From positions 1 through 6,268 of the forward strand of contig JAIROF010000025.1 in the NCBI GenBank assembly GCA_031257655.1: a DNA stretch of 6,268 nt, in the 5' to 3' direction. Below, one piece after another: positions 1 through 6,141 of this stretch. Each line of letters opens with the position of its first letter. Within the stretch, counting starts at the first letter, position 1. Origin of the DNA: Prevotellaceae bacterium (GTDB lineage Bacteria > Bacteroidota > Bacteroidia > Bacteroidales > UBA932). The notes beneath the pieces are model-generated. The model ran no database searches, was not told the origin of the DNA, and saw only the letters and a program-made list of their open reading frames with translations. A program made the translations under genes and the position numbers.

Positions 1-93
1 AAAAAAAAAAATCAGCGTTCAGACAGCTATATGCGTAACATGAGTTAACCTCATCCAATGCTATTCATAGCACCTCAAAAAAGAATTAGCCCG
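1..93. other. Left-edge non-coding stretch
   Basis: The window opens with eleven A residues and AT-rich DNA carrying a small inverted repeat (TGCTA, 4-base loop, TAGCA at 59-72). All forward frames close within about 50 bases, and none gives a recognisable protein tail. With the repeats that follow, positions 1-389 form a gene-free region. The short open frame beginning at 238 is built from inverted repeats and heptamer array and is not believed to be coding. Confidence 0.5.
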
Positions 94-94
94 T

Positions 95-150
95 TTCTCT
101 GCGTCAATCCTACGCAGAAGTGCACAGAGGCTTCACAGAGGAGCACAGAG
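95..150. repeat. Truncated copy of CACAGAGG-type palindromic repeat
   Basis: Positions 98-118 form a 7-bp hairpin (TCTGCGT, 7-base loop, ACGCAGA), followed by a right arm rich in CACAGAGG/CACAGAG words. The segment 114-150 matches 6191-6227 at 33 of 37 positions, and all four differences are transitions. The distal left arm present in the copy near the right edge is missing here, so this is a 5'-truncated member. Similar CTCTGTG/CACAGAG iterated sequences occur in many environmental bacterial genomes. No function is known to me. Confidence 0.75.
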
Positions 151-165
151 AAAGGCCTTCGACGC

Positions 166-211
166 AGGCATGTTTTTGTCGGCAGCAGCGCGTAAGAGCG
201 CAAAAATGCCT
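166..211. repeat. Nested imperfect inverted repeat
   Basis: AGGCA and TTTTTG (166-170, 173-178, split by two extra bases) pair with CAAAAATGCCT (201-211). Inside lies a second small stem, GCGC (188-191) with GCGC (198-201). The result is a long stem with an internal GC stem-loop. It could be a terminator-like or repeat-derived structure, but no function can be assigned. Confidence 0.4.
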
Positions 212-236
212 ACAGCCAAGCCAAAAAATTAAACAA

Positions 237-273
237 CTTGCGAAAGCTGAATAGCCTATTCAGCTTCCGCAAG
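237..273. repeat. 37-bp near-palindrome
   Basis: Two 18-base arms (237-254 and 256-273) are complementary except at one position (243/267) and are separated by one central base. The element touches a perfect 12-bp palindrome, GCGCTTAAGCGC (273-284). It lies about 115 bases downstream of the UPF0316 stop codon on the minus strand. It could end that transcript or be a protein-binding or repeat remnant, but there is no clear U-tract on the minus-strand side, so a terminator call is weak. Confidence 0.6.
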
Positions 274-284
274 CGCTTAAGCGC
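273..284. repeat. Perfect 12-bp palindrome GCGCTTAAGCGC
   Basis: This self-complementary 12-mer is directly joined to the 37-bp near-palindrome on its left, sharing base 273. Together they make a 48-base block made wholly of dyad symmetry. The function is unknown. Confidence 0.6.
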
Positions 285-337
285 CCGAAAAAAATCCGCT
301 GCAAGGCGCCGACTTTTTCCGGGAGGAGATAGAGATA

Positions 338-386
338 CAATTCTCAATTCTCAATTCTCCATTCTCAATTCTCAATTCTCAACTCT
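338..386. repeat. CAATTCT heptamer array, 7 units
   Basis: Seven tandem 7-bp units are present. Five are exact CAATTCT, one is CCATTCT (359-365) and one is CAACTCT (380-386). The array ends three bases from the stop codon of the UPF0316 gene. The same unit in the same orientation forms a longer array at 2328-2406, so the two-gene minus-strand unit is bracketed by direct repeats. Heptamer arrays of this kind (also read as AGAATTG) are familiar as dispersed low-complexity repeats in Bacteroidota. Confidence 0.9.
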
Positions 387-389
387 CCG

Positions 390-962
390 CTATTTTTCCT
401 GCTTATGGCTGCCAAACATGTGCAGGTGTGCTCTTGCGTCGGAGAATATGCCGCGCTTGGCCATGCGCACATCTTCGATAACGTAAAACACGTTAGGGTC
501 AAAATCGGTAATTATTTGCTCCACCTTGCCTATAGATTTTCGGTTTACGACCGAGTAGATGAGGTTCACCTGCCCTACCTTTCCTTTGCCGTTGATGAGC
601 GTTGCGCCATAGCCTTTTTCGTTGAGGTGCGCCACGAGGTCGTCGCCGTTTTTCGGCGTAATGACGCGCACAAAGTAGATGCCGATGGCAATGCGCTCTT
701 CTATCATCATGCCCACAAAGTTGCCCATTGCAAACCCTGCGGCGTAGGCCACGTAGCAGTATACGTTGTTGGCGTGCTGCATGATTTGGCTAATGACCAC
801 AATCCAAACGAGCACCTCAAAAAATCCGAGCAGCGGCGCCATCTTTTTGTGCCCCTTGGAGACAAAGATAATGCGCATGGTGCCCAGCGTTACGTCCAAA
901 ATGCGGGAGCAAAATATGATAAGAGGTAAGGCTACGTATATGAAAGCCAGCGATGAGGTCAC
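390..962 (-). CDS. UPF0316 / DUF2179 family inner-membrane protein
   Basis: The 190-aa product resembles the UPF0316 family (B. subtilis YebE-like), whose biochemical role is not established. Three hydrophobic segments are visible at about residues 5-25, 43-62 and 67-87. The family-typical RILDVTLGTMRIIF stretch (20-33) leads out of the first. A soluble DUF2179 domain follows at about 105-165, with a glycine-rich TLINGKGKVG segment (121-130) and VIEDVRMAKRGIF near its end. The start is GTG at 962: a TGA closes the frame just upstream, and the next ATG (codon 29) would remove the first membrane helix. The GTG comes one base after the TAA of the T9SS gene, so translational coupling and shared transcription are likely. 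There is no clear Shine-Dalgarno, only an A-rich leader. The last 17 residues form a polar tail. The family is well supported; any function is inference. Confidence 0.88.
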   Translation of the reverse strand: MTSSLAFIYVALPLIIFCSRILDVTLGTMRIIFVSKGHKKMAPLLGFFEVLVWIVVISQIMQHANNVYCYVAYAAGFAMGNFVGMMIEERIAIGIYFVRVITPKNGDDLVAHLNEKGYGATLINGKGKVGQVNLIYSVVNRKSIGKVEQIITDFDPNVFYVIEDVRMAKRGIFSDARAHLHMFGSHKQEK

Positions 963-963
963 C

Positions 964-1983
964 TTACTTTTTCACTATCTGCTCAATAAACACCTCATCG
1001 CCAAAGGCAAACCGCACAAAGTAGGTTCCCGGCGTAGCGGGCGTATAGCTGTAGGTGTACTCGCCGGGCGTTTGCAGCTCGTTGTTCACGATTTTGCGCA
1101 CGCATACGCTGGCAATGGTGTACACGGCAACGCTCACCTTAGCCTCGTAAGGCAGCGTATAGGAGATGGCGGCCGCATCCTGCACGGGGTTGGGAAAAAT
1201 GCTGTAGGCCACCTCGGGCAAATCGGCGTTGCCGGTCGGCTGCTCGCTGGCCACGCTGCCCGCCGGCGCCTGCGGTGCAGACAGCGTGGCAATGTTGAGG
1301 TACGACGACTTGCTGAGGCTCTTTGGCCCGTCGGGCTGATCGGCGTAGTGCTGAATGGTGACAAACACCGGATAGCGGAAATCCTGCGCATACCACAGGT
1401 ACTTCACCTCCGTGGTGCTCACCGTGGTGCTGCCGTAGAGCCGCTTTTGCGTTTCGGTGGTTTTTACGCGCAACACGCTGCTGAGCGTAACGCCGTTGGG
1501 GAGCTTGAGCGTGCCGTAGGCGTCAGCCTCCGAAGAGTAGGCGCCTTCGAGCGGGGTTTTGCTTTGGCCCTGGGCAATGTAGCCCGACAATTCGCCGCTG
1601 TGCTGGTCGAGAAACCCGAAAGGATAGCGCGTTTTCAGCACCGGATTTTCGTACACGATGCTATAGCTGCCGGCGGCGTAGCCGTAGTAGTCATTTCCGT
1701 ACGGCGTAACGTCAAACTGAAAGATGACGTTTCCGTCGTTGCGCACGGTGGTGTGACTGCCGCTGCTCGCAAGGGCTTCCGTTTGCACGGCGCCGATTAT
1801 TTCGCACGCGCTAAAATCCCACACGACGCCGGCGCCGCTCGCCCCCGGTTCGGCTGTGGTTACTTTGCGCGTCTGGTGCACATCGCCTGCCTGCAAGCCA
1901 TGCTTAGCGTAGGTAAGCGTGGGCTGCGACATGCCGTATACGGCGGCCAGCAACCCGAATGAAGTAAGAATAACTTTTTTCAT
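964..1983 (-). CDS. T9SS type A sorting-domain secreted protein, function unknown
   Basis: This 339-aa protein begins with a Sec signal peptide (KK, then a hydrophobic stretch to about residue 18, probable cleavage between S19 and Q20). It ends with a Por-type C-terminal sorting domain at about 261-339: SIFPNPVQD, beta-strand-rich middle, GTYFVRF, and a basic VKK terminus. Such domains direct export across the outer membrane by the type IX system, with attachment or release at the surface. The middle region has a GASGAGVVWDFS segment (47-58) and a YGTLKLPNGV...VLRVKT region (156-175). I have seen both in Bacteroidota T9SS substrates of unknown role. No catalytic motif is evident. ATG at 1983 is preceded by an A-rich leader and a good promoter (2017-2048). 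It is first in a two-gene unit with the UPF0316 gene. An adhesin or surface structural role is possible but unproven. Confidence 0.9.
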   Translation of the reverse strand: MKKVILTSFGLLAAVYGMSQPTLTYAKHGLQAGDVHQTRKVTTAEPGASGAGVVWDFSACEIIGAVQTEALASSGSHTTVRNDGNVIFQFDVTPYGNDYYGYAAGSYSIVYENPVLKTRYPFGFLDQHSGELSGYIAQGQSKTPLEGAYSSEADAYGTLKLPNGVTLSSVLRVKTTETQKRLYGSTTVSTTEVKYLWYAQDFRYPVFVTIQHYADQPDGPKSLSKSSYLNIATLSAPQAPAGSVASEQPTGNADLPEVAYSIFPNPVQDAAAISYTLPYEAKVSVAVYTIASVCVRKIVNNELQTPGEYTYSYTPATPGTYFVRFAFGDEVFIEQIVKK

Positions 1984-2016
1984 ATATCAAACCTTTTTTA
2001 TTTTTAGTATCGGCCA

Positions 2017-2048
2017 CAAATGTACGAATTTATACCAAAAAAAGCAAT
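2017..2048 (-). promoter_or_regulatory. Bacteroidota-type promoter for the T9SS gene
   Basis: On the minus strand the -7 element is TACATTTG (2017-2024), an exact match to TAnnTTTG. A 20-base spacer separates it from ATTG (2045-2048), three of four matches to the -33 TTTG. The spacing fits the 19-21 expected for the Bacteroidota housekeeping sigma factor. Transcription would begin near 2010, giving a leader of about 25 bases before the ATG at 1983. Confidence 0.7.
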
Positions 2049-2081
2049 TTTGCCAAGAATTATTTTTATCCACAGAAAAGC

Positions 2082-2156
2082 AATGGTTAATGGTTAATGG
2101 TTAATGGTTAATGGTTAATGGTTAATGGTTAATGGTTAATGGTTAATGGTTAATGG
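2082..2156. repeat. AATGGTT heptamer array, 10.7 units
   Basis: Ten exact 7-bp AATGGTT units (2082-2151) and a five-base partial unit (2152-2156) occur with no interruptions. The perfect identity of every copy suggests recent expansion and a capacity for slippage. The near end lies 33 bases upstream of the -33 element of the T9SS gene promoter, so unit number could in principle alter that promoter's activity. Confidence 0.95.
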
Positions 2157-2166
2157 CGCGATGCGC

Positions 2167-2196
2167 TGTAGAGACGTGGCATGCCACGTCTCTACA
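2167..2196. repeat. Perfect 30-bp palindrome (GTAGAGACGTGGC family)
   Basis: The sequence from 2167 to 2196 is exactly self-complementary around the 2181/2182 junction, with the core GTGGCATGCCAC and ends TGTAGAGA/TCTCTACA. From memory, closely similar GTAGAGACGT...ACGTCTCTAC palindromes are highly iterated in cyanobacteria and occur in other phyla, so this is likely a dispersed repeat and not a dedicated operator. It sits between the two tandem arrays upstream of both divergent promoters. Confidence 0.85.
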
Positions 2197-2200
2197 AAGG

Positions 2201-2254
2201 TCGCAAAAATCGCAAAAGTCGCAAAGGTCGCAAAGGTCGCATGTATCGCATAGG
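2201..2254. repeat. 9-bp TCGCAAAGG-like tandem repeat, 6 units
   Basis: There are six consecutive 9-bp units, all starting TCGCA. The third and fourth are exact TCGCAAAGG, the first two differ at the last two positions, and the last two have diverged (TCGCATGTA, TCGCATAGG). The divergence suggests an older array than the neighbouring heptamers. No coding function is apparent. Confidence 0.85.
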
Positions 2255-2270
2255 CTTTTACCATATACTG

Positions 2271-2319
2271 GTACCGCAGGTCGCCCCTTCAGGGCTCAGC
2301 GCGAAGCGCCGAATGGTAC
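2271..2319. repeat. Cluster of short GC-rich hairpins
   Basis: Two adjacent stem-loops, GCCC/GGGC (2283-2295, 5-base loop) and GCGC/GCGC (2299-2309, GAA loop), lie inside a possible 5-bp enclosing pair (GTACC 2271-2275 with GGTAC 2315-2319). The arrangement resembles a REP-like dispersed element, but the stems are short and a random origin is possible. Confidence 0.35.
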
Positions 2320-2327
2320 GCAGCGTT

Positions 2328-2406
2328 CAAATTCTCAATTCTCAAATTCTCAATTCTCAATTCTCAATTCTCAATTCTCAATTCTCAATTCTCAATTCTC
2401 AATTCT
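2328..2406. repeat. CAATTCT heptamer array, 11 units
   Basis: Eleven tandem units are present. Nine are exact CAATTCT and two, the first and third, carry an extra A (CAAATTCT). The last eight units are identical. The array ends 25 bases before the candidate -33 element of the bglX promoter. It is in direct orientation to the seven-unit array at 338-386. Confidence 0.95.
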
Positions 2407-2431
2407 CCCGGTATTTTTAGACCTCTCATGC

Positions 2432-2460
2432 TTTGATTTCCGATAAAAATACTAATTTTG
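2432..2460 (+). promoter_or_regulatory. Candidate promoter for the GH3 gene
   Basis: TAATTTTG (2453-2460) matches TAnnTTTG exactly. TTTG at 2432-2435 is a perfect -33 word, but the spacer is 17 bases, shorter than the usual 19-21, so the -33 assignment is tentative. The predicted start near 2466 gives a short AT-rich leader before the ATG at 2492, with no Shine-Dalgarno, as is common in Bacteroidota. Confidence 0.55.
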
Positions 2461-2491
2461 CAAAAAAATAAAATCCATAAAAATTATTGTA

Positions 2492-4753
2492 ATGAAAAAA
2501 GCATTGTTGATACTAAGCGCTACAGTTTGCATGGCTTCATGCGCCGAAAAGTCGTCGCCCGAGGCGGAAATGAACAAGTTTGTAGATGAGCTGATGAGCC
2601 AAATGACGCTGGAGGAAAAAGTGGGGCAGCTGAACCTGCTGTCGATGTGGTTCGACGTTACGGGGCCTCGGATGAGCGAAGATGTAGAGCAAAAAGTCAA
2701 AGACGGCCTCGTAGGAGGCGTCTTCAACTTCTGGACGCCCAACGCAGTGCGGAAGCTACAGGATATGATTCTTACGCAAACCCGCCTGAAAATTCCGCTT
2801 CTCGTTGGCTACGACGTTATTCACGGACATCGCACCATTTACCCCATTCCGCTGGGGCTGGCAGCCACGTGGGATACGGACCTGATAGAGCGCATTGCCG
2901 CCGCCGTTGCCGACGAAGCCAGCGCCGACGGCCTGCACTGGACATTTTCGCCCATGGTCGACCTTGCCCGCGACCCGCGCTGGGGACGAGTGTGCGAAGG
3001 GGCAGGCGAAGACCCCTACCTTGGCGCCGAAATCGCAAAGGCAATGGTGCGCGGCTACCAACAGGGCGACCTCTCGAAGCAAAATACCATCATGGCGTGC
3101 GTCAAGCATTTTGCGCTCTACGGAGCTGCCGAAGGCGGACGAGACTACAATACTATCGACATGAGCCGGCTGCGCATGTACAACGAATACCTCCCGCCCT
3201 ACGAAGCTGCGGTGAAGGCCGGCGCGTCGTCGGTCATGACCTCGTTCAACGAAATCGACGGCGTTCCGGCAACCGGCAACCAATGGCTGCTCACCGATTT
3301 GCTGCGCCGGCAATGGGGCTTCAAAGGGCTTGTCGTAACCGACTGGACGGCGATTTACGAGATGGAAGACCACGGCGTTGGCGACAAAGCAAAGGTAACC
3401 GAGCTGTCTATCAACGCCGGAGTAGATATGGATATGGTTAGCGAATACATGATCGCAGAGCTGCCCGCCTTAGTAACATCCGGGCGGGTGAAGGAGGCGA
3501 CCGTCGACGCGGCCTGCCGCCGCATCCTCGAAGCAAAATACAGGCTGGGCCTCTTTACCGACCCCTACCGCGGCGTTAGCGAAGAGCGCGCCCAGGCGCA
3601 AATGCTAAGCCCCGAAAAGCTTGACCTGTGCAAGGAGGCGGCCGTGAAAAGCATCGTGCTGCTCAAAAACGAACGGCAAACGCTGCCGCTCGACGCCTCG
3701 AAAACAATCGCGTTCATTGGCCCTTTGGTGAAAAATCAACGCAACCTCGTAGGCAGCTGGAGCGCCGCCGGCGACTGGAGCCAGGCCGTAACCCTTTGGG
3801 ACGCTGTGGAGCGTAAATTCCCAAACGGCAAGTTCCTGTACGCACAGGGCTGCCACTTAGTCGAAAGCGCAACGATACGCCGGAATACCGACCCGAACGG
3901 CAACGTTATCGACGACACTCCCCCGCAGCAGCTGCTTGCCGAAGCTGTCCGAACGGCCAAAGGCGCGGATGTGGTAGTGGCCGTCCTGGGCGACGCATAC
4001 GACATGAGCGGCGAAGCCGCCAGCCGCAGCAATATCGACCTGCTCGACCACCAAAAAACGCTGCTCAAAGCCCTTAAGGAAACGGGCAAACCGGTAGTGC
4101 TGGCGCTGATGAACGGACGCCCGCTGACGTTGCAGTGGGAGCACGATAACATCGACGCCATATTAGAAACATGGTACGCCGGAACACGGGCAGGCGAGGC
4201 TATTGCCGACATCTTGTTCGGCAACGCTAACCCCTCCGGCAAAATCACCATGACTTTTCCTCGCAGCGTAGGGCAAATTCCTATCTACTACAACCACAAA
4301 AACACCGGCCGCCCATTCAGCAACGATAGCAAGTTTACTACCAAGTACATCGACATGGAAAATACGCCGCTTTATCCGTTTGGCTATGGGCTGAGCTATA
4401 CGCAGTTTACGTACTCCGGCGTGCAGCTGTCCGATTCGACGCTCGCGGACAACGGCTACCTCACGGCGTCCGTCACGCTGACGAACAGCGGCGACCGCGC
4501 CGGCGAAGAAATCGTACAGCTCTACATCCGCGACCTGGTGGGCAGCATCACAAGGCCGGTGAAGGAGCTGAAAGGGTTCCAAAAAGTGGCGCTGAAACCC
4601 GGCGAAAGCAAACAAGTGAGCTTCAAAATTACACCGGAGCTGCTAAAGTTCTACAATGCCGACTTGAAGTGGTCAGCCGAATCCGGCGACTTCTTAGCCT
4701 TCATCGGCGGCAACTCCGACACGGACAACAAGGCGAAGTTTACGCTGCAATAG
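2492..4753 (+). CDS. bglX: Glycoside hydrolase family 3 beta-glucosidase (BglX-type), periplasmic/lipoprotein
   Basis: The complete 753-aa GH3 enzyme should hydrolyse terminal non-reducing beta-glucosyl residues of oligosaccharides with retention of configuration. The signal sequence ends MASC, so C17 may be lipidated, although M at -3 makes the lipobox imperfect. The N-terminal TIM-barrel domain spans about 35-350. It shows YDVIHG (107-112), DPRWGR (161-166), GEDP (172-175), KHF (205-207) and the nucleophile D284 in VVTDW. The alpha/beta sandwich domain (about 385-635) has DMSGEAASR, where E508 is the likely acid/base, and PFGYGLSYT. A fibronectin III-like domain follows at about 660-735. 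Length and domain order are normal for BglX, with no truncation. No SusC/SusD or other glycan-utilisation genes accompany it here, so the natural substrate (cellodextrin, laminarin or xyloglucan fragments) is unresolved. The ATG follows an AT-rich leader from the 2432-2460 promoter. A beta-xylosidase activity is the main alternative. Confidence 0.93.
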   Translation: MKKALLILSATVCMASCAEKSSPEAEMNKFVDELMSQMTLEEKVGQLNLLSMWFDVTGPRMSEDVEQKVKDGLVGGVFNFWTPNAVRKLQDMILTQTRLKIPLLVGYDVIHGHRTIYPIPLGLAATWDTDLIERIAAAVADEASADGLHWTFSPMVDLARDPRWGRVCEGAGEDPYLGAEIAKAMVRGYQQGDLSKQNTIMACVKHFALYGAAEGGRDYNTIDMSRLRMYNEYLPPYEAAVKAGASSVMTSFNEIDGVPATGNQWLLTDLLRRQWGFKGLVVTDWTAIYEMEDHGVGDKAKVTELSINAGVDMDMVSEYMIAELPALVTSGRVKEATVDAACRRILEAKYRLGLFTDPYRGVSEERAQAQMLSPEKLDLCKEAAVKSIVLLKNERQTLPLDASKTIAFIGPLVKNQRNLVGSWSAAGDWSQAVTLWDAVERKFPNGKFLYAQGCHLVESATIRRNTDPNGNVIDDTPPQQLLAEAVRTAKGADVVVAVLGDAYDMSGEAASRSNIDLLDHQKTLLKALKETGKPVVLALMNGRPLTLQWEHDNIDAILETWYAGTRAGEAIADILFGNANPSGKITMTFPRSVGQIPIYYNHKNTGRPFSNDSKFTTKYIDMENTPLYPFGYGLSYTQFTYSGVQLSDSTLADNGYLTASVTLTNSGDRAGEEIVQLYIRDLVGSITRPVKELKGFQKVALKPGESKQVSFKITPELLKFYNADLKWSAESGDFLAFIGGNSDTDNKAKFTLQ

Positions 4754-4804
4754 CAAAAGGAAGCCTATAGAACCCCCAAACGCTGCGGCAGGCATACATC
4801 GGCA

Positions 4805-4851
4805 AAATGCTACCCATGGCGGGAGGCCTCGCTCCGCCACGGGTAGCATTT
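4805..4851. terminator. Bidirectional terminator-like hairpin between convergent genes
   Basis: Arms 4805-4822 and 4834-4851 are 18 bases each with a single A/C mismatch (4816/4840) and an 11-base loop. The ends AAATGC/GCATTT supply A and T runs on both sides, so it can work for bglX (plus) and buk (minus). The T runs are short (three to four bases), so termination may be partial or Rho-assisted. It is centred in the 128-bp gap between two stop codons, the expected place. Confidence 0.7.
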
Positions 4852-4881
4852 GCACGTATGGCCATGCCATAGCGTCGGGGG

Positions 4882-5949
4882 CTAAGCATAGGTTTTCAGC
4901 GGCAGCTTGCCGGCCAGCATCTGGGTAACGTTTTCTACCAATGCCGCCATTTCGTCTTCGCCCGGGTATACGAAAACCGGCGCAATGAAGGCGGTCATTT
5001 GCTTTATGTAGCCGGCAACCGATTGGTTGTGGGCAATTCCGCCGGTAATCAGCACGGCGTCGACGTTTCCGTGCAGCACGGCCGCCGCCGCGCCAATCTC
5101 CTTTCCTACCTGATAGCACATGGCGTCTATCACGAGGCGGGCTTTTTCGTCGCCCTGCGCTGCAAGCGCCACCACCTTTTGCGCTTCGTTGGTGCCTAAA
5201 TGCGCAACCAACCCGCCGCCTCCTACCAGCATTTTCGATATCTCGGCTTTGGCGTATTTTCCGCTAAAGCAGGCCTCCATGAGCTGTAAGGCGGGCGTTG
5301 TGCCCGAACGCTCGGGCGAAAACGCGCCGTCGCCGCCAATGGCGTTGTTCGTGTCCACCACCCTACCCTGCCGGTGCGCGCCAACCGAAATGCCGCCGCC
5401 TAAGTGCGCTACTATGAGGTTGAGCTCCTCGTACTTTTTGCCCTGCTCGCGCGCGTACGTCCGCGCAATCGCTTTTTGGTTGAGGGCATGGAAAATTGAC
5501 TTCCGGGTGAATATGGGCGCCCCCGTAACTCTTGCCACATCCTGCATTTCGTCTACCACCACCGGGTCTGCTATGTAGGCTCGGGCGGCAGGCAGCGACC
5601 GGGCAATATCGTCGGCAATGAGCGCACCCAGGTTGCTGGCGTGCTCGCCGTACTTCGCCGAGTACAGGTCGGCCTTCATGGCATCGCTGATTTCGTAAAC
5701 GCCGGATTCGATGGGCTTCACTATGCCTCCGCGACCCACCACTACGCCTATTTCGTGCACGTTGACGCCCGCTTTCCGGAGCTCGGACAAGATGACCTCC
5801 CGGCGAAACGCAAACTGCTCCGCTACGCTTGCAAATGGCTTCAGATCTTCGGCGCTGTGGCGCAGGGTGACCTGAAATATATTCCGCTCCTGCTCAAAAA
5901 CGGCTATTTTGGTGGATGTTGATCCGGGGTTGACGGCTAAGATTTTCAT
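4882..5949 (-). CDS. buk: Butyrate kinase
   Basis: The 355-aa product is a cytoplasmic ASKHA-fold acid kinase that interconverts butyryl-phosphate plus ADP with butyrate plus ATP (EC 2.7.2.7). Clear signatures are the N-terminal phosphate loop VNPGSTSTK (6-14), VGRGG (71-75), HLGGGISVGAHR (182-193), GGDGAFSPERSG (205-216), ITGGIAHN (301-308) in the nucleotide site, and PGEDEM (329-334). Length matches the family (about 355). The shorter length and these motifs separate it from acetate kinase (about 400 aa). Branched-chain acyl-phosphates (isobutyrate, isovalerate) are possible alternative substrates. The ATG at 5949 has GGAG five bases upstream, an unusually good Shine-Dalgarno for Bacteroidota. 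The customary partner ptb (phosphate butyryltransferase) is absent from the 319 bases upstream. No convincing TAnnTTTG promoter was found there. It converges on bglX. Confidence 0.95.
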   Translation of the reverse strand: MKILAVNPGSTSTKIAVFEQERNIFQVTLRHSAEDLKPFASVAEQFAFRREVILSELRKAGVNVHEIGVVVGRGGIVKPIESGVYEISDAMKADLYSAKYGEHASNLGALIADDIARSLPAARAYIADPVVVDEMQDVARVTGAPIFTRKSIFHALNQKAIARTYAREQGKKYEELNLIVAHLGGGISVGAHRQGRVVDTNNAIGGDGAFSPERSGTTPALQLMEACFSGKYAKAEISKMLVGGGGLVAHLGTNEAQKVVALAAQGDEKARLVIDAMCYQVGKEIGAAAAVLHGNVDAVLITGGIAHNQSVAGYIKQMTAFIAPVFVYPGEDEMAALVENVTQMLAGKLPLKTYA

Positions 5950-5965
5950 TTTTACTCCGCTAATT
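5950..5965 (-). promoter_or_regulatory. buk ribosome binding site formed by a repeat unit
   Basis: On the minus strand the leader reads AATTAGCGGAG, then TAAAA and the ATG. GGAG is five bases from the start codon, a proper Shine-Dalgarno position. The ten bases AATTAGCGGA (5956-5965) are the same word repeated at 6055-6064, 6073-6082 and 6092-6101, so the site coincides with a copy of the nearby repeat family. Confidence 0.5.
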
Positions 5966-5983
5966 TATTAATATAAAGGAAAT

Positions 5984-5993
5984 TATAGCTATA
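5984..5993. repeat. 10-bp palindrome TATAGCTATA
   Basis: This perfect AT-rich palindrome lies 34 bases upstream of the buk start codon, inside the likely promoter or leader region. It could be an operator half-site or chance in AT-rich DNA. Confidence 0.3.
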
Positions 5994-6040
5994 TCGATGG
6001 CAATGCTACTACTGTTTCGGTGTGAATCAATCTATATAAA

Positions 6041-6113
6041 CGCTGGTTTTTTTGTCCGCTAATTTTTTTTTGTCCGCTAATTACACGAATTTCCGCTAAT
6101 TTTTTTTGTCCGC
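6041..6113. repeat. Tandem T-run / TCCGCTAATT repeat, about 4 units
   Basis: TCCGCTAATT occurs at 6055-6064, 6073-6082 and 6092-6101, with a partial TCCGC at 6109-6113. The unit spacing is 17-19 bases. Homopolymer T runs of 7, 9 and 8 separate most units, each followed by GTCCGC; the third unit is instead preceded by a segment containing ACACGAAT. One isolated copy adjoins the buk start codon. The gap between units and the T runs makes slippage plausible. The whole stretch 5950-6268 contains no believable gene. Confidence 0.8.
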
Positions 6114-6141
6114 AGGAATCGAGAAGGTGAGCGCATCTAAA

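Noticed and set aside
405..929. Plus-strand open frame opposite the UPF0316 gene
   Set aside because: It is the complement of a well-supported membrane protein, and the H/V/A-rich translation has no family resemblance.
766..1962. Long plus-strand open frame opposite the T9SS gene (398 codons)
   Set aside because: It is antisense to a gene with a clear signal peptide, sorting domain and promoter. Its translation is rich in R, A, G and H with no recognisable domain, typical of a shadow frame in GC-rich coding DNA.
338..2406. CRISPR array
   Set aside because: The repeats are 7-9 bp units with no spacers between them, and no cas genes are present.
2153..2446. Open frames through the repeat island
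   Set aside because: The translations are periodic (SQFSILN and QKSQRSQ repeats) and simply reflect the tandem arrays.
4857..4871. Small inverted repeat TATGGC/GCCATA near the buk stop
   Set aside because: A 6-bp stem with a 3-base loop is short enough to occur by chance beside the much stronger hairpin at 4805-4851.
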